This document shows positions 15,841-24,477 of a stretch of 64,000 nucleotides of DNA, in pieces. Numbering within the stretch: the stretch's first letter is position 1; each line of letters begins with the position of its first letter. The translations under genes were made by a program, and so were the position numbers. A model generated the notes under the pieces. The model searched no databases and had not been told where the DNA came from. It worked only from the letters and a program-made list of their open reading frames with translations. Source of the stretch: Azospirillum brasilense (GTDB lineage: Bacteria > Pseudomonadota > Alphaproteobacteria > Azospirillales > Azospirillaceae); the NCBI RefSeq assembly GCF_001315015.1, contig NZ_CP012914.1:310001-374000 (forward strand). The letters are read 5' to 3'.

Positions 15841-18819
15841 TCACCCCTCACCCCCATCGCCGCCCGCCGACCACTCCTGCACCCGCGCGAGGTGGGCGTA
15901 GTCGGTGTAGCGCGGGGCCATGGCCGGGCGGGGGCAGGAGCGGTAGGGGGTGGCGGGGTCGTCGAAATGGCGGATCAGCTCCTCCAGCCCGGCGCGGGCC
16001 TCGGCGGCCAAAGTCGCCGGGTCGCCCTTCACCGCCTTCTCCTCGCCCGGCGGGTCGCCGCCGGACAGGCGCCAGAAGGCCAGCTCCGCCACCCGGTTCC
16101 TGGCCACCCCGGCGAAACCGCCGGCCTCGGCCATGGCGGCCTCCAGCGGGAGCTGCGGGGCGAAGCCCAGCTCGATCTCGCGGGTCGAGGGCGGGGTGCC
16201 GGTCTTGTAGTCGATCAGGACCAGCCCCTCGCCGCCCGAATCGATGCGGTCGGCCTTGGCGGTCAGCAGGAAGGGGCCGGCGGGGCCGCTCAGCGCGAGC
16301 TCGCCCGACACTTCGGTGGCGAGCGGCTTCAGGGTGCGGCGGCGGTCGCGCTCCAGCCCGACGAACCACTCGGCGATGCGCTCGAAGCGCGGCCACCAGA
16401 AGGCCCAGACGTCGGGATGGCTGTGCAGCAGCGGGCCGAAGGACTCGCGCCCCATCGCCAGCAGCCGGTGCAGCGCGTCGTCGGGCAGTTGGCCCGGATG
16501 GGCCTTCACGAAGGCGTCGAGGGCCGCGTGGATGAACTGGCCGCGGTCGGCGGCGCCGGGATCGGCGGCGATGGGATCAAGCTTGCGGAGTTTCAGCACA
16601 TGCTCGGCGTAGATGGCGTAGGGGTCGCGCATCCACTTCTCGATCTTGGTGACCGACAGCTTGCGCGGGCGGGCGGACACCGGCGGGCGCGGCTCCGGCG
16701 GGAGGACGGGGCGCACGGCGTCCGGCTCGTCCAGCCCGCGCGCCCAGGCCAGCCAGGGCTCCCCGGCCAGCTCGATCCGGCCGTCCAGACCCAGCGCGCG
16801 CAGCACCGTCTCCAGCCGCAGCAGCCAGCGCGAGGGGACGGTCGGCGTGCCGTCCACCCGCTCCGCGCGGGTCAGCACGACCTCTTCGGCGCCGCAGGCG
16901 TGGGTGAAGTCGTGGGCGGACAGGCCGACCATGCGTTCCGGGCTGGGCAGGCCGAAGTCGCGGCGCATCGGGCGCGACATCCAGGGATCGGCGTCGGGGT
17001 CGGGCGGCCAGGTCCCCTCGTTCAGCCCGCCGAGGACCAGCAGGTCGAAATGCTGAAGGCGGGCCTCCATGGGGCCGAGGATGTAGAGGCGCGGGTGCAG
17101 GCCGAAGCGCGGGCGCACCGGGCGCATCGCCATCAGCGCGTCGAGCAGCGCCGGATAATCCTTGCCGGGAACGGCGGGGAAGCCGTCCGCCGCCTCCAGC
17201 AGTTCATGGACGAAGGTCGCGGCCTCCTCGCCGTCGTCCTGCCGCCAGAGGAATTCCGACCCCGGCGCGTCGGTGCGCGAGGCCAGCGCCTCCGCGAAGG
17301 CGACGTGCGCGCGGACGAGGTCGCTGAGCGGGGCCTCGCTGAACAGAGCCTCCATGAAGGGGGCGGCGAGCGTTTCGAGATTTTCCAGCCAGCCGAGCAG
17401 GGCGGCCTGCTGGTCCGGGTGGTCGAAGCGGTCGGCGGCCTTCAGCGCGGCGATCAGCCCGGCGAAGCCCTCCGCCGGGCGAGGGCCGCGCAGCACGGTG
17501 CGCTCCAGCGCGCGGGCGGAGCGGCGGAACTCCGCCGGGTCGTGCCCACCGGCGGCCAGCGGGTGCTTGGCGAGCGCCAGCAGGGCCAGCGGATGGGCGC
17601 GGCTGGCGGCCAGCTCGGCGGTCAGCCGCAGATAGGTGCCGACCGCGGTGTGGACCAGCGGCTGGCCCGCCGAGTCGTTGACCGCGATGCCCCAGCGGGT
17701 CAGTGCCATGGCGACCCGGCGCGCGAGGTTGCGGTCGGGGGAGACCAGCGCCGCCGTCTTGCCCGGCGTCTCCAGCGCGTGGCGCAGCAGGAGGGCGATG
17801 ACCGACGCCTCCTCCTCCGCGGTCGGGGCGTCGATGCGGGTCAGCCCGTCCAGGGCCGCGGCGTCCAGCCCCTCCAGCTCCCGCCAGCTTTCCGTGGTGG
17901 CGGCGGGGCGCATGGCCTCGGCCAGCAGGCGGGCGCGGGCGGCCCGCGGCTCCTCCGCGTCGTTCCAGCGGCGCACGGCGGCGCGGCCGACCGACAGCCG
18001 GTCGAGCAGGTGGGCGAGGCCGTGTTGCGGGTGCGCCTCGTCGGCGCGGATGGCGTCCCAGCTCGCCTCGTCGGCCTCCAGGTCGAGGCCGGGCAGCACG
18101 ACGGCGCCCTGCGGCAGGGCGGCGACCACCGCCAGCAGGTCGGCCGACGCCGGGATGGAGCCGGTGGAGCCGGCGGCGATGACCAGCCCCTGCGGCGGCT
18201 CCGCCCGCCAGAGCGCGGCCTGGGTCTGGAGCACGAGGTTGCGGCGCTGCGCCGGGTCGGTCAGCGCGCTGGCGCCGAGGATGGCCGGCCAGTGCTCCGT
18301 GACGATCTTCAGGAACTCCAGCGTCACCTGCCAGTGCTGGGCGTAATCCTCCGGCACCAGCGAGGCCAGCCGGTCGAAGGCGACGTTCTCCGTCCACACC
18401 GCGTCGATCAGCCGCCCCAGGTCGGCGCCCAACCGCACCGCCTGCGCGGTGGTGGCCGACACGCCGGTCGCCTGGAGGATCAGCCGGGCCAGCATCATCT
18501 GGCGCTTCAGCCCGCTGATCGGGTCGGGCAGCTCCAGCGGCACGCCGGGCAGCTCCTCCGCCGAGGTCAGGCTGAGCGAGGCGGCGTCCAGCTCGCCCAG
18601 CGGGCTCATCCGCGGCAGCAGCATCGGCTGCCCGCCGGAGCGGCGCAGGAACGCCTCGCGCAGCGAGCGGCAGGAGCGGCGCGTCGGCAGCAGGACGGTC
18701 ACCCCGGCGAGCGCCAGCGGGTCGTTCCCCACGCGGTCCAGGATGCCCGCGGCGAGCTGGTCCACGAAGGACACGCCGGTGGGAATCGAATAGACCTTGG
18801 GCTCCGCCCTGCCGCTCAT
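15841..18819 (-). CDS. addB: Double-strand break repair protein AddB
   Basis: 992 residues. The N-terminal inactivated helicase part has VTVLLPTRRSCRSLREAFLR; later parts contain LVLGGLNEGTWPP, typical of the AddB family. The C-terminal nuclease has the RecB-like block GEGLVLIDYKTGTPP (Asp and Lys catalytic). I see no clear four-cysteine Fe-S set, consistent with alphaproteobacterial AddB. It works with AddA in end resection. It follows murU on the same strand after 114 bp and ends convergently with the inserted hypothetical gene. Confidence 0.93.
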   Translation of the reverse strand: MSGRAEPKVYSIPTGVSFVDQLAAGILDRVGNDPLALAGVTVLLPTRRSCRSLREAFLRRSGGQPMLLPRMSPLGELDAASLSLTSAEELPGVPLELPDPISGLKRQMMLARLILQATGVSATTAQAVRLGADLGRLIDAVWTENVAFDRLASLVPEDYAQHWQVTLEFLKIVTEHWPAILGASALTDPAQRRNLVLQTQAALWRAEPPQGLVIAAGSTGSIPASADLLAVVAALPQGAVVLPGLDLEADEASWDAIRADEAHPQHGLAHLLDRLSVGRAAVRRWNDAEEPRAARARLLAEAMRPAATTESWRELEGLDAAALDGLTRIDAPTAEEEASVIALLLRHALETPGKTAALVSPDRNLARRVAMALTRWGIAVNDSAGQPLVHTAVGTYLRLTAELAASRAHPLALLALAKHPLAAGGHDPAEFRRSARALERTVLRGPRPAEGFAGLIAALKAADRFDHPDQQAALLGWLENLETLAAPFMEALFSEAPLSDLVRAHVAFAEALASRTDAPGSEFLWRQDDGEEAATFVHELLEAADGFPAVPGKDYPALLDALMAMRPVRPRFGLHPRLYILGPMEARLQHFDLLVLGGLNEGTWPPDPDADPWMSRPMRRDFGLPSPERMVGLSAHDFTHACGAEEVVLTRAERVDGTPTVPSRWLLRLETVLRALGLDGRIELAGEPWLAWARGLDEPDAVRPVLPPEPRPPVSARPRKLSVTKIEKWMRDPYAIYAEHVLKLRKLDPIAADPGAADRGQFIHAALDAFVKAHPGQLPDDALHRLLAMGRESFGPLLHSHPDVWAFWWPRFERIAEWFVGLERDRRRTLKPLATEVSGELALSGPAGPFLLTAKADRIDSGGEGLVLIDYKTGTPPSTREIELGFAPQLPLEAAMAEAGGFAGVARNRVAELAFWRLSGGDPPGEEKAVKGDPATLAAEARAGLEELIRHFDDPATPYRSCPRPAMAPRYTDYAHLARVQEWSAGGDGGEG

Positions 18820-18933
18820 GCCTGCCCCGGAAGCTGTATCGTCAGACGCGCGAGGATACTAGATGTGGGGCAATGAGACCACAAAGCGTCAAGGAATACA
18901 AAAATTCTCACAAAGCAGCGGTCCGGTGGCCGG

Positions 18934-19713
18934 TCAGGTGGTGACCACCGAGACGTCGCTCATCGACAACATTTCCTCCGTTTCGGCCAGCGCGTCGGGG
19001 GTGCCGATGTGGAACCACAGCCCGTCATGGGCGAGGCCGAAGAGGCGGCCTGCCTCCTGCGCGCGATCCCAGACGCGGTTGGTGGAGAAAGCGCCGTCGG
19101 GGGTGTCCTGCCCGAACAGCGCCGGCTTCACGATCTGGACGCCAGCGTAGACGAAGGGGGCGATCTCCATCTCGCCGCGCCGGGTCAGCCGGCCCAGCGG
19201 GTCCATGTGGTAATCGCCGCGCCCCTCGTACCCCACCGCCTTGGTGGTCGCCATCAGCAGCAGGAGCGCGTCCATCTCGTCCGGGTTCCAGTGGCGGGCC
19301 AGCCGCGCCAGCGTGGGGGAGGGGCCGTCGAGCCACAGGATGTCGGCGTTGACCACATAGACCGGGTCGGTACCGAGCAGCGGCAGCGCCTTCTTCACGC
19401 CGCCGCCGGTCTCCAGCAGCGTGTCCTCCGGCGACAGGGTGATGGCCGGGGTGGTCCGCCCCGCCAGATGGGCGGCGATCATTTCGCCCTTGTAATGGCT
19501 GTTGACCACGGCGGCGGTCACGCCGGCCTCCTCCAGCCGGTCGAGCGCGTGGTCGAGCATCGGCTTGCCCATCACCGGGATCAGGGGCTTCGGGCGCTCC
19601 AGGGTCAGCGGGCGCATGCGCAGGCCCAGCCCGGCGGCCATCACCATGGCCTTGGCGGGGGCGGTCGCCACAGGCGGCGTCTTGGTACGGGTCTTCTTCG
19701 AGACAGGCGACAT
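18934..19713 (-). CDS. murU: N-acetylmuramate alpha-1-phosphate uridylyltransferase (MurU)
   Basis: About 259 residues with the nucleotidyltransferase G-loop MAAGLGLRMRPLTLERPKPL, followed by PVMGKPMLDHALDRL and the metal-binding VVNADILWLDG. It converts MurNAc-1-phosphate to UDP-MurNAc in cell-wall recycling. The neighbour just upstream is the cognate kinase AmgK, overlapping or abutting by a few bases. Start taken at the ATG at 19711-19713; a TTG two codons upstream is possible. The short basic N-terminal extension (SKKTRTKTPP) is unusual but harmless. Confidence 0.9.
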   Translation of the reverse strand: MSPVSKKTRTKTPPVATAPAKAMVMAAGLGLRMRPLTLERPKPLIPVMGKPMLDHALDRLEEAGVTAAVVNSHYKGEMIAAHLAGRTTPAITLSPEDTLLETGGGVKKALPLLGTDPVYVVNADILWLDGPSPTLARLARHWNPDEMDALLLLMATTKAVGYEGRGDYHMDPLGRLTRRGEMEIAPFVYAGVQIVKPALFGQDTPDGAFSTNRVWDRAQEAGRLFGLAHDGLWFHIGTPDALAETEEMLSMSDVSVVTT

Positions 19714-19715
19714 AA

Positions 19716-20729
19716 TCAATCCGGCTCCGGAACGACAAGCTCCGCGCGGGTACCCGGCGGCAGATGACGGGCGAACCAGTCGGCGACCGGGGCCAGTTCG
19801 GGCTTGGCGAGCTGGCCTTCCAGAAGCCGCCAGACGCGCGGCAGGTGAAGGAGATAGCCGCGTCGGCGCTGCAACGCCAGACGCACGAAGATGGCGACGA
19901 TGCGGGTGTGCCGGATCGCGCCCAGCACCGCGTAGGAGCGGCGGAAGGCGTCCCAGTCCCGATCGGGGAAGGCCGTCCGGTAGCGGTCGAGCAGAACGCC
20001 CTCCAGCCCGGCGGGCAGGTCGCGGCGGGCGTCCTCCAGCAGCGACACCAGATCGTAGGCGACGGGGCCGAGCCCGGCGCTCTGGTAGTCGATCAGCCCC
20101 GCCGCCCGCAGTCCGGGCCGGGGCAGCCGCATCACATTGTCCACATGGTAATCGCGCAGCAGAAGCGACTGCGGCCCGGCGCAGGCCCCCGGAACGACGG
20201 CGGCCCAGGCCGCATCGAAGTCGGACCGGGCCTTGTCGGACAGGGGCTTGCCCGTCGCCGCGGGCATGTAGACGTCGGCGAACAGCGCCACCTGCTGCGT
20301 GAACAGGGCCGCGTCGTAGAGCGGCAGGTTCAGGCAGGCTGCCTCCTCCACGGGGAAGCGGCGGTGCAGTTCGATCAGAACATCGGTCGCCAGCTCGTAG
20401 AGCGGGCGCGGCTCCTCCCCCGCGTTCAGCAGGCGGGTCAGGGTGCCGTCGCCGAAATCCTCCTGGATGGCGAGCCCCGCCTCCACCTCCGCCGCCAGGA
20501 TGGCGGGGACCGAGAAGCCCAGCCGGTCCAGGGCGGCGCCGATGGCGATGAAAGGCACCAGATCCTCCGCCGGGGCGGGGGTGTCGACGAGGATCAGCGT
20601 GCCGCCGTCCGGCGTCGTCAGGCGCTCGTAGCGGCGTGCCGAGGCGTCGCCGGCCAGCGGCTCCCGCTTGGCCCCCTCCAGCCCGTGGCGGGCGAGGAAG
20701 GCGGCGATCTGCGAAGCGCGGTCGGTCAC
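19716..20729 (-). CDS. amgK: N-acetylmuramate/N-acetylglucosamine kinase AmgK (phosphotransferase)
   Basis: 337 residues of the aminoglycoside-phosphotransferase fold: GDASARRYERL near the N-terminus, catalytic loop LLLRDYHVDNVMRLP (Asp and Asn visible) and metal-binding GLIDYQSAGLGPVAYDLVSLLED. AmgK phosphorylates the anomeric position of MurNAc, the step before MurU, allowing MurNAc recycling and giving intrinsic fosfomycin tolerance where studied. The start is a GTG that overlaps the tsaE stop (GTGA), so it is coupled to tsaE. Confidence 0.92.
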   Translation of the reverse strand: MTDRASQIAAFLARHGLEGAKREPLAGDASARRYERLTTPDGGTLILVDTPAPAEDLVPFIAIGAALDRLGFSVPAILAAEVEAGLAIQEDFGDGTLTRLLNAGEEPRPLYELATDVLIELHRRFPVEEAACLNLPLYDAALFTQQVALFADVYMPAATGKPLSDKARSDFDAAWAAVVPGACAGPQSLLLRDYHVDNVMRLPRPGLRAAGLIDYQSAGLGPVAYDLVSLLEDARRDLPAGLEGVLLDRYRTAFPDRDWDAFRRSYAVLGAIRHTRIVAIFVRLALQRRRGYLLHLPRVWRLLEGQLAKPELAPVADWFARHLPPGTRAELVVPEPD

Positions 20730-21223
20730 GGCCGCTCCAGTGCGGAAAGGTCGAGGGTGGTCAGGCGCGACTCCCAGGCGCCGTGGCCGGTCAGGGTGGC
20801 GCGGCGTTCGGTCGGCCCGGCGAAGCTCATCGTGACGTCGAGACGGTCGGCGGGCAGCAGCGGACCCAGCCGGTCCGGCCATTCCACCAGCAGGACGGCC
20901 TCGGCGCGGGCCTCGTCCCAGCCCAGTTCGGTCACCTCGTCGGGGCCGGACAGGCGGTAGAGATCGAAATGCCAGACCGGGCCGATGTCCGTGTCGTAGG
21001 TCTGCACCAGCGTGAAGGTCGGGGACGGCACCTCGGCGTCCTCCTCCGTCACGGCGCGGATCAGGGCGCGGCACAGGGCGGACTTGCCGGCGCCGAGGTC
21101 GCCGCGCAGGGCCACGAGGTCGCCGGGCGCCAGCGCCGCGGCCAGACGGCGGGCCAGCGCGGCGGTCGCCTCCTCGCTCGGCAGCGTGACGGCGCGCGTG
21201 TTGGGGGAATCAGTCTGGATCAT
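20726..21223 (-). CDS. tsaE: tRNA t6A biosynthesis ATPase TsaE
   Basis: 165 residues from the ATG at 21221-21223. Walker A is LRGDLGAGKSALCRALI, then SPTFTLVQTYD and WHFDLYRLSGPDEVTELGWDE, the usual TsaE landmarks. It supports the TsaBD threonylcarbamoyl transferase that modifies A37 of ANN-decoding tRNAs. Heads the tsaE-amgK-murU set. In many alphaproteobacteria a divL-type kinase gene lies just upstream; here the candidate is about 6 kb away. Confidence 0.95.
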   Translation of the reverse strand: MIQTDSPNTRAVTLPSEEATAALARRLAAALAPGDLVALRGDLGAGKSALCRALIRAVTEEDAEVPSPTFTLVQTYDTDIGPVWHFDLYRLSGPDEVTELGWDEARAEAVLLVEWPDRLGPLLPADRLDVTMSFAGPTERRATLTGHGAWESRLTTLDLSALERP

Positions 21224-21255
21224 GTCACGGGATGCGGTCAAATCAACGGCGGCAA

Positions 21256-21681
21256 TCAACGGCGGGAGGCGGCCTTGCGCGGCACCGGGGGAGGAGCGGG
21301 GGGCGGCTCCGTCGCCTCGACGCGGTCTTCCACCAGACGCGGCGGCTTCTTGAAGTTCATGGTGATCATCAGCGTCAGGGCGCCGTTGATCAGATGGATC
21401 ATCTTGTCGGACTCGACGGGCAGGGGAATCTTGCGGCCCATGCAATAGGACACCAGCGCCGCGGCGACCTCGGACTCGTGCAGGGTCATGCTGCGGTCGT
21501 CGCCCTCGTCCCCGGTGACCTGGATCAGCGTCTCCACCCCGCCGCCGCCGGGCTGGCCGGGGCGGTAGGTGACCTTGCCGACGGTGCCGCTGGGCAGCGG
21601 CTCCTTCATCCGGCGGCGGCGGTCGAGCACGGCCTTCACGACCTCCTGGTCGGTGAACACGAGGCAGCGCAGCTCCTTCAT
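21256..21681 (-). CDS. Conserved hypothetical protein, 141 residues
   Basis: Starts at the ATG at 21679-21681 (MKELRCLVFTDQEVV). Small soluble protein with a compact alpha/beta part (1-115) containing TLIQVTGDEGDDRSMTLHE and a Pro-rich, basic C-terminus (118-141). I do not recognise a family and assign no function. It precedes tsaE by 32 bp on the same strand and probably shares its transcript. Confidence 0.75.
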   Translation of the reverse strand: MKELRCLVFTDQEVVKAVLDRRRRMKEPLPSGTVGKVTYRPGQPGGGGVETLIQVTGDEGDDRSMTLHESEVAAALVSYCMGRKIPLPVESDKMIHLINGALTLMITMNFKKPPRLVEDRVEATEPPPAPPPVPRKAASRR

Positions 21682-21892
21682 CGCCAGTCCTTCATTGCGG
21701 CCGCTCCGGCACGGGGGAAACGGGCAAATCCTACCCCACCGCGACCGCACGCCCAGAAGGAAATCGGCAGTGCAGCACCCATTTTGCGCGCGCCGTTCGC
21801 CCTCCCCGTGCAGGGCGGGGTTGACCGGGGGCGCGAAACCGGACAATTGAAGGCGTCATCGTTCCCCCCGTTTGCACAAGGCAGCGCGTCCC

Positions 21893-22915
21893 ATGTCGCA
21901 CACCGTCCATCGCACCGACGTCGTCATCGTCGGCGCCGGCCCCGTCGGTCTCTTCGCCGTGTTCGAATGCGGCATGCTGAAGATGCGATGCCATGTGGTG
22001 GACGCGCTGGACATGGTGGGCGGGCAGTGCACCGCGCTGTACCCGGAAAAGCCGATCTACGACATCCCGGCCCACCCGGCCATCGAGGCCGCCGACCTGA
22101 TCGACCGGCTGGCGGAGCAGGCCGCCCCCTTCAACCCGACCTATCATCTGGGCCAGCAGGTCGAGAAGCTGACCCGGACGGACGAAGGGCGCTGGCTGGT
22201 GGAGACCAGCATCGGCACGCGGATCGACACCCAGGCGGTGATCATCGCCGCCGGCTGCGGCGCCTTCGGCCCCAACCGCCCGCCGCTGGACGGGCTGGAG
22301 CAGTATGAGGGCACGTCGGTCTTCTACATGGTCCGCCGCAAGCAGGACTTCGCCGGCAAGCGCGTGGTCATCGCCGGCGGCGGCGATTCCGCCGTGGACT
22401 GGACGCTGTCGCTGGCCGACGTGGCGGAGAAGGTCTATGTCGTCCACCGCCGGCCCAAGTTCCGCGCCGCCCCGGAAAGCGTCGCCCGCATGGACGTCCT
22501 GGTCCGCGAGGGCAAGGTGGAGATGGTGGTGCCCTACCAGCTCTCCGGTCTGGTCGGCGAGAACGGCCAGCTCTCCGCCGTGCGCGTCGCCACGCTGGAC
22601 GGCGAGGAGAAGGACCTGCCGGCCGACGCGCTGCTCGCCTTCTTCGGCCTGTCGATGAATCTGGGGCCGATCGCCGAGTGGGGCCTGAACCTGGAGCGCA
22701 GCCATATCGGCGTCAGCCTTCCCGGCTGCGCCACCAGCGCCCCCGGCGTCTACGCCATCGGCGACATCGCGACCTATCCCGGCAAGCTGAAGCTGATCCT
22801 CTGCGGCTTCTCCGAGGCGGCGCAGGCGGCCCACGCCATCCACCCGCTGGTCCATCCGGGCGAGGCGCTGCACTTCGAATACTCGACCTCCAAGGGCGTT
22901 CCGGGCGCCGAGTGA
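21893..22915 (+). CDS. Ferredoxin/flavodoxin-NADP+ reductase, thioredoxin-reductase-like type
   Basis: 340 residues. FAD-binding VIVGAGPVGLFAVFECG at the N-terminus, NADPH-binding VIAGGGDSAVDWTL in the middle and the second FAD motif VYAIGDIATYPGKLKLI near the end. It lacks the CxxC of thioredoxin reductases, marking the TrxB-like ferredoxin-NADP reductase class that passes electrons between NADPH and ferredoxin. Single gene; the start at 21893 is chosen because the flavin motif follows directly. No partner ferredoxin gene is nearby. Confidence 0.9.
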   Translation: MSHTVHRTDVVIVGAGPVGLFAVFECGMLKMRCHVVDALDMVGGQCTALYPEKPIYDIPAHPAIEAADLIDRLAEQAAPFNPTYHLGQQVEKLTRTDEGRWLVETSIGTRIDTQAVIIAAGCGAFGPNRPPLDGLEQYEGTSVFYMVRRKQDFAGKRVVIAGGGDSAVDWTLSLADVAEKVYVVHRRPKFRAAPESVARMDVLVREGKVEMVVPYQLSGLVGENGQLSAVRVATLDGEEKDLPADALLAFFGLSMNLGPIAEWGLNLERSHIGVSLPGCATSAPGVYAIGDIATYPGKLKLILCGFSEAAQAAHAIHPLVHPGEALHFEYSTSKGVPGAE

Positions 22916-22933
22916 CCGTCCCGAAAACGGAAA

Positions 22934-22960
22934 CGGGCCGCCGGGGGTACCGGCGGCCCG
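22934..22960 (-). terminator. Terminator hairpin of the Spy-like gene
   Basis: An 11-bp stem from CGGGCCGCCGG (22934-22944) and CCGGCGGCCCG (22950-22960) around GGGTA. Read on the minus strand it is followed by GTTTCCGTTTTC, a T-rich tail, so it fits the 3' end of the minus-strand gene. It also lies after the plus-strand reductase. Confidence 0.65.
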
Positions 22961-22990
22961 CTCCGTCAACGGCTGACGGGAGGCAAGGGA

Positions 22991-23563
22991 TCAGCCGCCG
23001 CGGGGGCCCTTGTCGGGACCCGGACCGGGGCCATGGCCGTGCATGGGGCCGGGGCCGTGATGGCGCATGCCCGGGCCGCCCATGCCGCCGCCCATCATGC
23101 CGTGCCCGGCGCGGTCGAGGAAGCGGTCGGCCTGCTTCTGCTGGTCCGGGGTGAGCTGGGCGTAGAGGTCGGTCAGCGCCGGGCGCACCTGCTGAAGCTG
23201 GGCGAGGCGGGCCGACATCATGGCCTCCATGCGCTCAAGCCGGGCCGGAGCGGCGGCGGGCATCGGCTGGTCCTTGTACTTGGCGCAGAGGTCCTGGGTG
23301 GGCTTCTGGCTCGCCTTCGCGGCGTCGGCGAACTTGGTCCAGGCGGCGCGCTGCTGGTCGGTGATGTTCAGCTTCTTCTCGGCGTAGGCCAGCATGCCGG
23401 CCAGCCGGGCGTCCTGATCCTCGCACATCCGGGAGAAATGCCGGCCGCCGTCCGGACCGGGGCCAGGGCCGGCGCCGGGACCCGGCTGCTGCTGGGCGAA
23501 GACCGGCACGGCGAGGCCGAGACCGAGAACCAGCGCGGCGGTGGTCATCATAGCGCGTTTCAT
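22991..23563 (-). CDS. Periplasmic Spy/CpxP-like LTXXQ protein
   Basis: 190 residues with a signal peptide (cleavage near VFA-QQQ, residue 23), then a helical core with two LTXXQ-like motifs (LNITDQQ near 65 and LTPDQQ near 145) and a C-terminal Met/His/Gly/Pro-rich tail (MMGGGMGGPGMRHHGPGPMHGHG) that may bind Cu, Zn or Ni. The family acts as periplasmic chaperone and stress-sensor inhibitor. It is divergent from a response regulator and kinase, exactly the cpxP/cpxRA layout. Start ATG 23561-23563, Shine-Dalgarno AAGGAG. Confidence 0.85.
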   Translation of the reverse strand: MKRAMMTTAALVLGLGLAVPVFAQQQPGPGAGPGPGPDGGRHFSRMCEDQDARLAGMLAYAEKKLNITDQQRAAWTKFADAAKASQKPTQDLCAKYKDQPMPAAAPARLERMEAMMSARLAQLQQVRPALTDLYAQLTPDQQKQADRFLDRAGHGMMGGGMGGPGMRHHGPGPMHGHGPGPGPDKGPRGG

Positions 23564-23660
23564 GGGGATGCTCCTTGTTATCGACGGGGTCTTGCGTTCC
23601 CGATGACCCCGATGATGGGCCGGCAACGTATCCGGTTGATGTCCGGCCTTCCGTGAATTG

Positions 23661-23675
23661 GTAACGCTGTGTAAC
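23661..23675. promoter_or_regulatory. Cpx-like direct-repeat operator GTAAC-N5-GTAAC
   Basis: GTAAC at 23661-23665 and GTAAC at 23671-23675 are separated by five bases. Known CpxR boxes are GTAAA-N5-GTAAA. It sits in the 177-bp divergent region between the Spy-like gene and the OmpR-type regulator, suggesting autoregulation. Confidence 0.6.
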
Positions 23676-23688
23676 AGCCGGCCCCCCC

Positions 23689-23703
23689 GTAACGTGGCGT
23701 TAC
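23689..23703. promoter_or_regulatory. Second operator-like box GTAAC-N5-GTTAC
   Basis: GTAAC at 23689-23693 and GTTAC at 23699-23703 form a palindromic variant of the first box, 28 bp from it in register. It lies 38 bp upstream of the response-regulator start, where it could overlap that gene's promoter. Confidence 0.5.
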
Positions 23704-23740
23704 ACATTTCTTCTTCACCCCGGCGCCCGCGCGTCGGATC

Positions 23741-24475
23741 ATGCGTTCCATGGACCGCACCCCTCACCTGCTGGTGGTCGACGACGACCGCGAAATCCGC
23801 ACCCTCCTGTCGCAGTTCCTGACGCGGCACGGCTTCCGCGTCACCGGGGCCAAGGACGGGGTGGAGATGATGCGCACGCTGGACAGCGCGCGCGTGGACC
23901 TGATCGTGCTCGACCTGATGATGCCGGGGGAGGACGGGCTGAGCCTGTGCCGCCGCCTGCGCGCCGCCCCGGAGACGGCGCAGACGCCGGTCATCATGCT
24001 GACCGCGATGGGCGAGGAGACGGACCGCATCGTCGGGCTGGAGATGGGGGCCGATGACTATCTGGCGAAGCCCTTCAGCCCGCGCGAGCTGCTGGCCCGC
24101 GTCAAGGCCGTGCTGCGCCGCGCCTCCGGCCCACCGGTGGCCGGCGGTGCGGTGGGCAAGACGCTGGGCTTCGAGGGCTGGACGCTCGACCTCGCCAAGC
24201 GGGAGCTGCGCTCGCCCGACGGGGTGCTGGTGCAGCTCTCCGCCGGGGAATACGACCTGCTGGTCGCCTTCGTGGAGCATCCGCAGCGGGTGCTGACCCG
24301 CGACCAGCTTCTCGATCTGGCGCGCGGGCGCTCGGCGGTGCCCTTCGATCGCTCCATCGACGTGCAGGTCAGCCGGCTGCGCCGCAAGATCGAGCCCGAC
24401 CCCGCCGACCCCACCATGATCAAGACGGTGCGCGGCGGCGGCTATCTGTTCACCCCGGCGGTGACGGGGGCGTGA
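23741..24475 (+). CDS. OmpR-family response regulator (Cpx/OmpR type)
   Basis: 244 residues. Receiver domain (about 8-125) with acidic pocket VVDDDRE, phospho-acceptor Asp in VLDLMMPGEDG and Lys in LAKPFSPREL. C-terminal winged-helix OmpR/PhoB domain (about 145-240) with RGRSAVPFDRSIDVQVSRLR and the end VRGGGYLF. Two start codons are possible (23741 and 23750). Its stop overlaps a GTG and lies just before the kinase start, so both are one operon; GTAAC boxes upstream suggest self-control together with the divergent Spy-like gene. Confidence 0.93.
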   Translation: MRSMDRTPHLLVVDDDREIRTLLSQFLTRHGFRVTGAKDGVEMMRTLDSARVDLIVLDLMMPGEDGLSLCRRLRAAPETAQTPVIMLTAMGEETDRIVGLEMGADDYLAKPFSPRELLARVKAVLRRASGPPVAGGAVGKTLGFEGWTLDLAKRELRSPDGVLVQLSAGEYDLLVAFVEHPQRVLTRDQLLDLARGRSAVPFDRSIDVQVSRLRRKIEPDPADPTMIKTVRGGGYLFTPAVTGA

Positions 24476-24477
24476 AG

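Noticed and set aside
15892..18876. A 990-codon plus-strand frame opposite addB
   Set aside because: Same antisense artefact of high G/C; no domain pattern, addB motifs clear on the other strand.
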